Assembly (NCBI GenBank): GCA_045650025.1
Contig: JAZRQR010000114.1
Coordinates: 1-9,814, forward strand
Source: SVQP01 sp045650025
GTDB taxonomy: Bacteria > Bacillota > Clostridia > Oscillospirales > CAG-272
DNA length: 9,814 nt
Direction of reading: 5' to 3'
Shown piece by piece: positions 1 through 6,081 of the stretch; position 1 is the stretch's first letter; every line of letters starts with the position of its first letter. The position numbers and the translations under genes are program-made. The notes beneath the pieces were generated by a model. That model was not told the DNA's origin. It saw only the letters and a list, made by a program, of their open reading frames with translations, and made no database searches.

Positions 1-1409
1 GCAAACGTATTGGGTGCAACGGTGACCTCGGTGTCGACGGTGACGGCTTCTTTTCCGCGGTGCATGTCCTCCAGACGGTGTTCCAGTACCACTTCGTTGA
101 TGGAGTCAACTTCAATGACCTCGGTGAGGAAGTAGGACAGGACGGAAACAATCAGAACGGGGACGATATTTTCATGTGCGGAGAGTGCCTCAATTGCAAA
201 GACGATGGCGGTCAGCGGCATTTCCATCATGGAGGCAATGCATGCCGTGATGCCGAGCACGACAACGACCGGATAATAGCCGGAGGTCAGCGATGTATGC
301 GTGATCAGATAGCCGCCGATGATGGAGGAAATCATTGCGCCGAGTGCCATGATCGGCAGGAACATACCGCCTGTCATACCTGCGGTGTTTGCAAAAATCA
401 TAATGGACATGCGGACCATAACAAAGAAGATCAGCATAAACCATGCCAGCTGTCCGTGCATCAGCTCTTCAATCAGATGATGACCGGAGGAAAGGTTGGT
501 TTCCGAGACAAATCCTGCCGCCAATGTCATCAAAAAGACCACAAACAGCGGGAGTGCTGCGCCGTCGGTGGACTGCATGAACTTGGGAAAGACTCTGTGC
601 AGAAACGCGGTGAATGCAAGCCACATTCTGCGCAGCAGCTGATAATATTTTAAGAAGAACACGGCAAACAGACCGACCGCAACCGCAATGACGACAGGCA
701 GCCAGAACTCATGCGGTTTGAGGACAATCAGACGCATCGGCGAAAACAGATAGGTATTGATGCCAAAGAGCGGAGAGAGCAGGGTGGAGGTGATCTTCGA
801 TGCGGTGACGGAAATCGTGGAGACCAGAATGATCATCGGGGAAATGCGCTGATGAGCTTCTTCAATGGCGAACATCATGCCGGAGATCGGCGCGTCGGTT
901 GCGGTACAGAAGCCTGCACAGGCACCGGCGGTCATCAGATAGCGATCCCATGCGGCGTGCTTCTGACCGGCAGTACGGGAACCGATGCGTGTAACGCCGC
1001 GGCCGAGTGCGGTGCCAATCTGCACACTCGGTCCTTCGGTTCCGAGCGGAAGACCGATAAAGAACGTGAGCATGGACATAGCAAAAACGCCGAAGAAGTT
1101 GTAGAACCAGCGGAACGGGATCAGTCCGCGCAGAATACCGATGGAGGTCGGAATTCCGCCGCCGCGCAGATTGGAATGGAAGCGATAGACAGCGGCACAG
1201 AGGATTGCGCATGCGAGCAGAACACCGACTGCCGCGGGAAGATATTGTGGATGCGCGCGAAGCAGTTCATAGACAGCTCCGGATGCATGAATGACATGCG
1301 TTGCGCAGAATTTGAATAAGACGATACAGGTACCGACACAGGCACCGGTCAGGGTTGCATAAATCAGAGCGGGAAAGAGAAGATTGTAAAGATACGTTTT
1401 TCTTGTCAT
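1..1409 (-). CDS. ClC family chloride/proton antiporter or channel (3' end outside window)
   Basis: Integral membrane ClC protein that moves chloride, probably in exchange for protons. The frame is open from ATG at 1409 down to base 1 (469 codons seen), so the C-terminus is missing. ClC signatures in order: GGGIP at residues 83-87 (usual GSGIP), GTEGP at 123-127 (usual GREGP, with the gating glutamate E125 kept), IEE at 182-184 (E184 matches the internal proton glutamate), and GGMFLP at 347-352 (usual GxFxP). The hydrophobic part ends near residue 440. The last residues (KEAVTVDTEVTVAPNTF) look like the start of a TrkA-C/RCK_C domain, as in ClC proteins of about 520 aa; that is inference. The start is supported by a promoter 45 bp upstream and a weak AGG ribosome site 8 nt before the ATG. 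Monocistronic as far as visible. Both key glutamates suggest an exchanger. It lacks CLC-F (fluoride) motifs. Confidence 0.95.
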   Translation of the reverse strand, partial: MTRKTYLYNLLFPALIYATLTGACVGTCIVLFKFCATHVIHASGAVYELLRAHPQYLPAAVGVLLACAILCAAVYRFHSNLRGGGIPTSIGILRGLIPFRWFYNFFGVFAMSMLTFFIGLPLGTEGPSVQIGTALGRGVTRIGSRTAGQKHAAWDRYLMTAGACAGFCTATDAPISGMMFAIEEAHQRISPMIILVSTISVTASKITSTLLSPLFGINTYLFSPMRLIVLKPHEFWLPVVIAVAVGLFAVFFLKYYQLLRRMWLAFTAFLHRVFPKFMQSTDGAALPLFVVFLMTLAAGFVSETNLSSGHHLIEELMHGQLAWFMLIFFVMVRMSIMIFANTAGMTGGMFLPIMALGAMISSIIGGYLITHTSLTSGYYPVVVVLGITACIASMMEMPLTAIVFAIEALSAHENIVPVLIVSVLSYFLTEVIEVDSINEVVLEHRLEDMHRGKEAVTVDTEVTVAPNTF

Positions 1410-1453
1410 AATGAATACCTGAATAAAAATGATGGAATCGGTTGAATACGATT

Positions 1454-1482
1454 ATTATATCACAAAAGTAATTGAAATGCAA
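1454..1482 (-). promoter_or_regulatory. sigma-A promoter of the ClC gene
   Basis: On the minus strand, -35 TTGCAT (1482-1477), 17-nt spacer, perfect -10 TATAAT (1459-1454). Predicted transcription start is near 1447, giving a leader of about 38 nt before the ATG at 1409. That leader is too short for a riboswitch such as the fluoride class. Confidence 0.8.
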
Positions 1483-1590
1483 CTAACATATGGAAAAGAG
1501 TTATTCACAATTTTTCGATTTTTCTGCATGAAACTCGATTGGAAAATCTATGTTGTAAAATGCAAAAAACTTCAGAGACAAACACGTTTC

Positions 1591-1717
1591 GTGAAATATT
1601 TTGCTTTAGAAAATATGAAATGAAATTTGCCGCATTCGCGTCAGCGAATATTTCACACGCCGCAGGCGTATTTCACATTTCGCAGAAATATTTCACTTGC
1701 CCGAAGGGCAAATTTCG
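1591..1717. repeat. Array of small hairpins joined by ATTTCAC/GTGAAAT spacers
   Basis: Four compact perfect hairpins follow each other: ATTCGC/GCGAAT (1634-1649), ACGCC/GGCGT (1657-1669), ATTTC/GAAAT (1677-1689), TTGCCC/GGGCAA (1697-1711). The identical heptamer ATTTCAC separates them at 1650, 1670 and 1690, and a similar ATTTCG ends the run at 1712. An AT-rich hairpin (ATATTTT/AAAATAT, 1596-1616) preceded by GTGAAAT lies on the left. GAAATTTGC (1622-1630) can also pair with GCAAATTTC (1708-1716), closing the whole array in one larger fold. Stem sequences differ from unit to unit while the spacer is constant, so this is not a simple tandem duplication. Short ORFs across it are by-products of the repeat. 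I remember similar arrays from gut Clostridia but have no name for them. The stretch 1483-1590 next to it is AT-rich and I see nothing in it. Confidence 0.85.
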
Positions 1718-1720
1718 TTG

Positions 1721-1752
1721 AAAAAAGGTTGTTCTTTCGAACGAGCTTTTTT
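1721..1752 (-). terminator. Intrinsic terminator of tRNA-Gln
   Basis: Read on the minus strand directly after the tRNA CCA end: AAAAAAG, an imperfect stem closing on GTTC-GAAA-GAAC, then CTTTTTT. The A and T tracts pair, so it can act on both strands. It lies between the tRNA and the hairpin array. Confidence 0.75.
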
Positions 1753-1753
1753 C

Positions 1754-1828
1754 TGGCTGGGGTGGCCAGATTTGAACTGACGAATGCTAGAGTCAAAGTC
1801 TAGTGCCTTACCGCTTGGCGACACCCCA
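1754..1828 (-). tRNA. tRNA-Gln, anticodon TTG
   Basis: 75 nt including an encoded CCA. Acceptor stem TGGGGTG (1828-1822) pairs perfectly with CACCCCA (1764-1758), then discriminator G and CCA (1756-1754). D-arm GCC/GGC around AAGCGGTAA. Anticodon stem CTAGA/TCTAG with loop CTTTGAC, so the anticodon is TTG (UUG), decoding CAA and CAG. T-arm GTCAG/CTGGC with loop TTCAAAT, containing one G-U pair. Every arm is intact, so it should be functional. Single tRNA unit with its own promoter and terminator. Confidence 0.97.
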
Positions 1829-1839
1829 ATAACTCATAT

Positions 1840-1868
1840 ATTATAGCATGCCTTTCTTGGTTCGTCAA
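1840..1868 (-). promoter_or_regulatory. sigma-A promoter of tRNA-Gln
   Basis: Minus strand: -35 TTGACG (1868-1863), 17-nt spacer, -10 TATAAT (1845-1840), about 11 nt before the mature tRNA 5' end. An A-tract (the T-run 1872-1877 on the plus strand) sits just upstream of the -35 and could act as an UP element, as is common at stable-RNA promoters. Confidence 0.85.
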
Positions 1869-1898
1869 GTCTTTTTTGGCAAAAAAAGCATTTTCGCA

Positions 1899-1927
1899 TT
1901 GCAAAGTTCGGCACTTTGTGCTATAAT
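1899..1927 (+). promoter_or_regulatory. sigma-A promoter of the MATE gene
   Basis: -35 TTGCAA (1899-1904), 17-nt spacer, -10 TATAAT (1922-1927). Transcription should start near 1934. This rules out the in-frame ATG codons at 1848 and 1926, which are upstream of or within the promoter. It is divergent from the tRNA promoter, with 30 bp between the two -35 boxes. Confidence 0.85.
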
Positions 1928-1945
1928 GAGAGCAGAACGTAGAAA

Positions 1946-1961
1946 GAAGGACACGACCTTG
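1946..1961 (+). promoter_or_regulatory. Ribosome site that sets a TTG start for the MATE gene
   Basis: GAAGGA (1946-1951), 7-nt spacing, then TTG at 1959-1961. It is the only start codon in the frame that lies downstream of the promoter with a good Shine-Dalgarno sequence. It puts the family-typical sequence KDFTQGNISRQLL at residues 8-20. Confidence 0.8.
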
Positions 1962-3332
1962 GCGACCAATACTCTCCGAAAAGATTTCACACAAGGCAAT
2001 ATCTCGCGGCAGCTGCTATTCTTCTCGCTGCCTTTTATGGCGTCCAATGCCATGCAGGTGCTGTACAGCGCCATTGACATGGTCATCGTGGGCGAATTTG
2101 TGGGCACGTTTGGACTTTCCGCTGTATCACAGGCATCGCTGATCGTCAATTTCGCTACCATGGTGTGTCTGGGCTTTTCCAACGCCGGGCAGGTGCTGAT
2201 CGCACAGGCGCTTGGCGCGGGCAAAAAACGGGAAATGAGCCGTATTATGGGCACGCTGTTTGGCTTTGTGCTGGCGCTTTCCTTGGTACTCTCGGGCATT
2301 ATTTTGCTGTTCTGCAATCCCATTCTGGTCGCTGTCAACATCCCCCTCGAAGCCCACGACATGGCGCGTGAGTACATGATCATCTGCGCGCTGGGCTTGA
2401 TCTTCACGGCAGGCTATAATATGGTGTCGGCTGTGCTGCGCGGCATGGGAGATGCCAAACGTCCGTTTATGTTCATCGCCATTGCGTCCGTAACCAATCT
2501 GGCGCTGGATCTGCTGTTTACCGGCTATCTTGGCTGGGGCGTGGCGGGTGCTGCGTGGGCAACCATCATCGGGCAGGGCGTGTCGTTCATCTTCTCGCTG
2601 TTTTATCTTTACCGCAAAAGAGAGGCGTTCGGCTTTGATTTTGCCAAGGAAAATTTTATTCCCGATTTCAAATACGTGGGCATGATCGCCAAGCAGGGCG
2701 TGCCCATGGCAATCCAGTCGGGCTTTATTAATCTGTCTATGATCGTGGTCAACGCGCAGATCAACGAGCTGGGCGTTGTGGAAAGCGCGGCATTTGGCGT
2801 GGGTGTGCGTATTGACGATATCATCAATAAGATCTCGCAGGGCGTCCAGTATGCTGCCATGCCTATGGTCAGCCAGAACATCGGCGCGGGCGAGCAAAAG
2901 CGCGCGCAAAAGGTGGTGCATTGGGCGTGGATCTACTCGTTTGCCATGACCGTGTTTTTCATCACCATGTACGTGCTGTTCGGCAAGCAGCTCTTTATGC
3001 TGTTTGACCCCGATAACCCTGCCGTGCACGCCATGTCGGGCGAGTTTATCTCGGCAATTTTGTGGATGTTCCCGGCGTTTGCCATCATGCGCGGCAGCGG
3101 CGCGTTTATTCAAGGACTTGGAAATGCCAAGCTTTGCATGGTGCTGGCGCTGCTTGACGGCGTGGTATTGCGTATCGGACTTTCGTGGCTGTTCGGTATC
3201 GGCTTTGGATGGGGCTTTTTCGGCTTTGTGCTGGGCTACGGCTTGGCACCCTACGGTTACGCCATCCCCAGCCTGATCTATTTCCTGTCGGGGAAATGGA
3301 AAAAGCGCCGCACGCTGGCGGAGGAGATGTGA
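1959..3332 (+). CDS. MATE family multidrug/toxin efflux transporter
   Basis: Cation-coupled (Na+ or H+) exporter of the MATE family in the inner membrane; the substrate cannot be told from sequence. 457 aa from the TTG start, matching the usual 440-460. Hallmarks: KDFTQGNISRQLLFFSLP at the N-terminus, VLYSAIDMVIVGEFVG in TM1-TM2, AVLRGMGDAKRPFMF in the middle, GVGVRIDDI and SQNIGAGEQKRAQK opening the second half, which repeats the first (two six-helix bundles, about 12 TM segments). It ends in a basic cytoplasmic tail (GKWKKRRTL). Among subfamilies it resembles the NorM/DinF/MepA-like proteins abundant in Clostridia. Single-gene unit with its own promoter at 1899-1927 and terminator at 3337-3366. 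The family call is firm; drug resistance as a phenotype is not shown. Confidence 0.95.
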   Translation: MATNTLRKDFTQGNISRQLLFFSLPFMASNAMQVLYSAIDMVIVGEFVGTFGLSAVSQASLIVNFATMVCLGFSNAGQVLIAQALGAGKKREMSRIMGTLFGFVLALSLVLSGIILLFCNPILVAVNIPLEAHDMAREYMIICALGLIFTAGYNMVSAVLRGMGDAKRPFMFIAIASVTNLALDLLFTGYLGWGVAGAAWATIIGQGVSFIFSLFYLYRKREAFGFDFAKENFIPDFKYVGMIAKQGVPMAIQSGFINLSMIVVNAQINELGVVESAAFGVGVRIDDIINKISQGVQYAAMPMVSQNIGAGEQKRAQKVVHWAWIYSFAMTVFFITMYVLFGKQLFMLFDPDNPAVHAMSGEFISAILWMFPAFAIMRGSGAFIQGLGNAKLCMVLALLDGVVLRIGLSWLFGIGFGWGFFGFVLGYGLAPYGYAIPSLIYFLSGKWKKRRTLAEEM

Positions 3333-3336
3333 ATAG

Positions 3337-3366
3337 CAAAAGAGGTCGCGGTTGCGGCCTCTTTTG
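3337..3366 (+). terminator. Terminator of the MATE gene
   Basis: 13-bp stem (3337-3349 with 3354-3366, one G-U pair), loop GGTT, followed by GTTTGTT. The stem arm ends in CTTTTG, so the U-tract is modest. It begins 4 bp after the stop codon. Confidence 0.8.
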
Positions 3367-3381
3367 GTTTGTTGGGGAGAC

Positions 3382-3407
3382 GGACCGCCGAGGACGTCGG
3401 TCCCTAC
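3382..3407 (-). repeat. REP-like palindrome, copy 1 (variant core)
   Basis: GGACCG (3382-3387) pairs with CGGTCC (3398-3403). Inside are a C/T mismatch, a further CG/CG pairing and the loop AGGA. It is followed by CTAC (3404-3407), so the minus strand reads GTAG at the base of the hairpin. Stem sequence differs from copies 2-4 and 6, but the layout and the CCCTAC end are the same. Confidence 0.7.
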
Positions 3408-3428
3408 AAATTTTACTCGGAAAATTCG

Positions 3429-3453
3429 TACAAGATTTCGCAAAAATACCGTC
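3429..3453 (+). promoter_or_regulatory. Possible ECF-type (autoregulatory) promoter
   Basis: CGTC (3450-3453) followed by TATATAG resembles the -10 of ECF sigma factors such as SigM. TACAAG at 3429-3434 is a weak match to an ECF -35 (TGCAAC-like), with a 15-nt spacer against the usual 16-17. No convincing sigma-A promoter is seen in 3367-3500. ECF genes usually drive their own operon, which would fit. Tentative. Confidence 0.35.
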
Positions 3454-3500
3454 TATATAGATGAGGGGCCCTTTGAACAAATCACAAAAGGAGGTGCAAT

Positions 3501-4088
3501 ATGGGAAAGAGACCATGCGGCGCGTATTTGTCGGATGAGCAGATCATGGATCTGTACTTCGCCAGAGAAGAGCGCGCGATTGCAGAAACCGATAAGAAAT
3601 ATTGTGAATACCTGTACACGGTGGCGTATAACATTCTTTCCAACAAAGAGGACGCCGAGGAATGCCTGCAGGATACGTATATCAAGACATGGAATACCAT
3701 CCCGCCCGAGCGTCCGAGCGTGTTTCGCGCATTTTTGGCGAAGATCACGCGCAATTTAAGTCTGGATCGCTATGAGCGCGATAACCGACAAAAGCGTGTG
3801 CCGGCAGGTGCGTGTGTGCCGCTGGAGGACGTGCAGGAGTTTCTGCCCGATGACGGCGACCCGGCGCGCGAGCTGCAAGCCAAGCAGATCGGCAGGGTAA
3901 TCACGGCGTACCTGGACAACACGACCGACCGCCGCCTGTACGTGTTTGTTTCCCGTTATTTCTTTGGCTTGACCATTCCGCAGATCGCCAAGCGGCTTTT
4001 CTGCAGCCAATCCTTGGTCAGCAAGGAGATCGCCGAGATCAAGCGCGAGCTGCGTATCCTTTTGGAACAGGAGGGAATTGAAGTATGA
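3501..4088 (+). CDS. ECF-type RNA polymerase sigma factor (sigma-70 family)
   Basis: Directs RNA polymerase to a specific promoter set, normally held inactive by a membrane anti-sigma factor. 195 aa. An N-terminal segment LSDEQIMDLYFAREERAIAETDKKY precedes region 2 (about residues 36-95: YLYTVAYNILSNKEDAEECL, then QDTYIKTWNTIPP, and the DNA-melting part ITRNLSLDRYERDNRQKR). Region 4 (about 140-188) has a helix-turn-helix, LTIPQIAKRLFCSQSLVSKEI. The start is fixed by a near-perfect AAAGGAGGTG (3487-3496) just before ATG 3501. The stop TGA (4086-4088) overlaps the ATG of the next gene, indicating translational coupling and a sigma/anti-sigma pair. I recognise no named family member. Regulon unknown. 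Confidence 0.93.
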   Translation: MGKRPCGAYLSDEQIMDLYFAREERAIAETDKKYCEYLYTVAYNILSNKEDAEECLQDTYIKTWNTIPPERPSVFRAFLAKITRNLSLDRYERDNRQKRVPAGACVPLEDVQEFLPDDGDPARELQAKQIGRVITAYLDNTTDRRLYVFVSRYFFGLTIPQIAKRLFCSQSLVSKEIAEIKRELRILLEQEGIEV

Positions 4089-5599
4089 AGCATCAGAACT
4101 TTATTCGCGGCGTTGGCGAGATGGACGACCGCATTTTGGAGCGCTACCACGCCATTGATACCCGTCTTGCGCACAAGCACGCGGGGAAGGCGAAAGTGTT
4201 GCGCGTGATGGCAATTGCTGCTTGCACGGCGGTACTGGTGTGCGCGCTCGCGCCGGTGGGCATGCTGGCGCACCCTGCCGGCAGAGCAGTGCTGCAGGGG
4301 GATTCCGAGGCACTGACAGAGCAGCTTAATAAAATCGAGGGCTTTGCGGCATGGCAGGAGATGACAGCAGAAAAGCTGGAGCAGAAATTGCCCGAGGATA
4401 TTTTCGGGCTGTTACAGACCACACCCATTATCAACGTGCTTACGCAGTCGCAGTTTTCGGGGCTTGCGGCACAGGAAACCTTTGAAGAGCAAGAGAACTA
4501 CCATCTGTATTTTGTATCTAACGGAGATGGCACTTGCGCGCTGAAGTATATCACCACAAATGCCGCATCACAGGAGGATTTCACCATTGAAATCCCCGAG
4601 ACCTCTCCGGCAGGAGATCGAGTTGTGGCGATCGATCTGCAGCAGCCGTCTTATCAATCGCAGTCGCTGCATGCAAGTTTTCCGTACGTGCTGACCGCTG
4701 CGACTATGGAATCCCTGCAGCAAACTGCGCAAGAGAACAACATCAGCTGGTTCGACCTTGGAAAGCTGCAGGCGTATTATCTCAAGATATCTTTAACCGC
4801 ATTGGATGCTGCTACCGCACAAGAGCTGCTTGGTGCGTATCCCATTGCGGAGTATGGCGACATTTACGTGTTTGATCAAAATGCAACCCAAGGCGAGCAG
4901 GATAAGATTTATGCGTATCTGACCGAATATTGCGGTTGGAACCAAGAGGCGTATGCGCAAAGCATTGCGGAGATTATCAAGCTGGCAAAGCAGAGCGGCA
5001 GCAGGGAGAAGGCAGAGCTGTGCTTGACGGTACTGCGCCATGTTGATCTGCGCAAAACGGTGAGCTTGATCATTCCTGCATCCGTGACCTCGATCAGCGG
5101 CGCAACGTGGTCTGCGTTGCAGGGGCTGGAAACGGTGACGGTAGCGCAGGGAAATCCCATGCTGCGCATAGTGGACGGATGCCTGATCCATACCGCGACG
5201 GGAACGCTCAAGCTGTATCTGCGCGAGGACGGCAAATTCCCTGAGAATGCCGATATTCGCATCTTGGATTCCAATGCGTTCGCGCTCTGCACGCTGCAGC
5301 CGGATGCGGATGGCAAGATCTCGTTGCACATCCCCGAGGGCGTGACCGAGATCCGCAAGAATTGCTTTACAGAGATTTCGTTTGGCGCGGGCTGGAGCGG
5401 TGACGTATATCTGCCCGAGAGCCTGCAGACCTTTGGTGGGCAAGCGCAGGGCAATTTTGAGCTGATCTATCATTACCCGGGCACCATGGAAGAGTGGGAA
5501 AGCCGCGTGACCTTTACCGATATCAACCTAAAGAGCTATATCAATCTGGTCACAACCGACTCAAACGAGCCAATCCGATACGTGTTTATGGAAGATTAA
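4085..5599 (+). CDS. Membrane protein with extracytoplasmic BspA-type LRR region, probable anti-sigma factor/sensor
   Basis: 504 aa. Residues 1-37 are short and cytoplasmic (MKHQNFIRGVGEMDDRILERYH...), 38-62 form one TM segment, and the rest is outside. Residues 70-320 match no family I know. Residues about 325-475 carry LRR_5/BspA-like units: SLIIPASVTSISGATWSALQ, then the NPMLRIVDGCLI strand typical of these repeats, ISLHIPEGVTEIRKNCF, DVYLPESLQTFGG, and YHYPGTMEEWES, which matches the usual YY-GT-EEW end of BspA repeats. ATGA overlap with the sigma gene, plus AGGAGG at 4069-4074, argues that this protein binds and restrains that sigma factor through its N-terminal segment, while the LRR region senses an outside ligand. 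That role is inferred: no zinc-binding HxxxCxxC anti-sigma motif is present. Terminator at 5663-5699. Confidence 0.8.
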   Translation: MKHQNFIRGVGEMDDRILERYHAIDTRLAHKHAGKAKVLRVMAIAACTAVLVCALAPVGMLAHPAGRAVLQGDSEALTEQLNKIEGFAAWQEMTAEKLEQKLPEDIFGLLQTTPIINVLTQSQFSGLAAQETFEEQENYHLYFVSNGDGTCALKYITTNAASQEDFTIEIPETSPAGDRVVAIDLQQPSYQSQSLHASFPYVLTAATMESLQQTAQENNISWFDLGKLQAYYLKISLTALDAATAQELLGAYPIAEYGDIYVFDQNATQGEQDKIYAYLTEYCGWNQEAYAQSIAEIIKLAKQSGSREKAELCLTVLRHVDLRKTVSLIIPASVTSISGATWSALQGLETVTVAQGNPMLRIVDGCLIHTATGTLKLYLREDGKFPENADIRILDSNAFALCTLQPDADGKISLHIPEGVTEIRKNCFTEISFGAGWSGDVYLPESLQTFGGQAQGNFELIYHYPGTMEEWESRVTFTDINLKSYINLVTTDSNEPIRYVFMED

Positions 5600-5662
5600 C
5601 ACGATCCGAATTAAACAAGCGGCACCGCATTGGGCTGCTTAATTAGCGGAGAAATTCACAAA

Positions 5663-5708
5663 AAACAAGGACTGTTTCGTTCAGATACAGTCCTTGTTTG
5701 CTTTTTAT
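5663..5708 (+). terminator. Terminator of the sigma/LRR operon
   Basis: 13-bp perfect stem AAACAAGGACTGT (5663-5675) with ACAGTCCTTGTTT (5687-5699), 11-nt loop, followed by GCTTTTTAT. It starts 64 bp after the stop codon and is part of composite element E1. Confidence 0.92.
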
Positions 5709-5727
5709 GAATCGTTGTCGCAGGTGC

Positions 5728-5750
5728 GGGCGATCAATGATCGCCCCTAC
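5728..5750 (-). repeat. REP-like palindrome, copy 2
   Basis: GGGCGATCA (5728-5736), central A, TGATCGCCC (5738-5746): a perfect 9-bp inverted repeat. CTAC (5747-5750) follows, so the minus strand reads GTAG then the palindrome. A tail GGCTGTTTTTTGTTTGG follows. Confidence 0.85.
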
Positions 5751-5804
5751 GGCTGTTTTTTGTTTGGGTTTTACGTATGAAAACCACGGCGTAGATACTT
5801 GGGC

Positions 5805-5827
5805 GGGCGATCAATGATAGCCCCTAC
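5805..5827 (-). repeat. REP-like palindrome, copy 3
   Basis: Same as copy 2 except one base in the right arm (TGATAGCCC), which breaks one stem pair. CTAC at 5824-5827. The T-rich tail after it is nearly identical to that of copy 2, so a segment of about 45 bp is repeated directly with a period of 77 bp. Confidence 0.85.
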
Positions 5828-5867
5828 GGCTGTTTTTTTGTTTGGTTTTTCAAAATCCCGAGTGACT

Positions 5868-5890
5868 GTAGGGGCGATCATTGATCGCCC
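5868..5890 (+). repeat. REP-like palindrome, copy 4 (inverted)
   Basis: GTAG (5868-5871), GGGCGATCA (5872-5880), central T, TGATCGCCC (5882-5890). It is the exact reverse complement of copy 2 and the only copy with GTAG on the plus strand. With copies 2/3 it makes an inverted pair, as in REPINs/BIMEs. Confidence 0.85.
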
Positions 5891-5999
5891 GCGCCCGCGA
5901 CAACAAACTATTTCTGTTCAGACGATAGGGCAGCCTCAAACGAAGCAGCCCTGATTGATTGATTTTTCCGCTAATTTATCCGCCCAATCTGCGGTGCCG
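5868..5999 (-). repeat. Composite repeat element E3, inverted relative to E1
   Basis: Read on the minus strand: CGGCACCGCA-GA-TTGGGC...AATTAGCGG (5999-5968), an imperfect hairpin (5952-5927) with TTCGTT, the linker GTTGTCGC...GCGGGCGATC, then REP copy 4. Same module order as E1. The outer ends of E1 and E3 form a terminal inverted repeat with about 25 matching bases. The hairpin lacks a good U-tract here. Together E1, REP copy 3 and E3 fill the gene-free 5600-6021. Confidence 0.75.
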
Positions 6000-6021
6000 T
6001 AAAAATTTGTGCACTTGCCAC

Positions 6022-6050
6022 TTGCAAATACTGACGGGTTATGGTATAAT
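6022..6050 (+). promoter_or_regulatory. sigma-A promoter of the glycosidase gene
   Basis: -35 TTGCAA (6022-6027), 17-nt spacer, -10 TATAAT (6045-6050) with an extended -10 TG at 6042-6043. Start expected near 6057, giving a leader of about 25 nt. Confidence 0.9.
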
Positions 6051-6081
6051 AAACCGATAACCATTAGAAAGGACGATTTTT

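Larger units (their letters stand above)
5620..5770 (+). repeat. Composite repeat element E1 (terminator hairpin + REP-like palindrome)
   Basis: About 150 bp made of a left end CGGCACCGCA-TTGGGC...AATTAGCGG (5620-5649), a terminator hairpin with TTCGTT in its loop (5663-5699), a linker GTTGTCGC...GCGGGCGATC, REP copy 2, and a T-rich tail. It aligns along its length with 9675-9814 (same order and spacing, roughly three quarters identical by eye) and, reversed, with 5868-5999. It lies directly after the sigma/LRR operon. Confidence 0.8.

Noticed and set aside
60..1319. Plus-strand frames of about 200 codons at 60-653 and 711-1319
   Set aside because: Antisense to the ClC gene, with Cys/His/Asp-rich low-complexity products and no motifs.
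1410..1453. Riboswitch (fluoride or other) in the ClC leader
   Set aside because: Predicted leader is only about 38 nt with no recognisable aptamer fold.
1539..1721. Short ORF through the hairpin array
   Set aside because: Its residues are translated repeat spacers (FH, YFT patterns); no ribosome site.
1848..1958. N-terminal extension of the MATE protein from ATG 1848 or 1926
   Set aside because: Both codons lie upstream of or inside the promoter; the TTG at 1959 has the ribosome site.
2127..3443. 438-codon minus-strand frame over the MATE gene
   Set aside because: Antisense shadow: Arg/His/Gln-rich composition, no family, and it crosses the MATE terminator.
5728..5890. Repeated palindromes as a CRISPR array
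   Set aside because: Irregular spacing, mixed orientation, no equal-length spacers and no cas genes.
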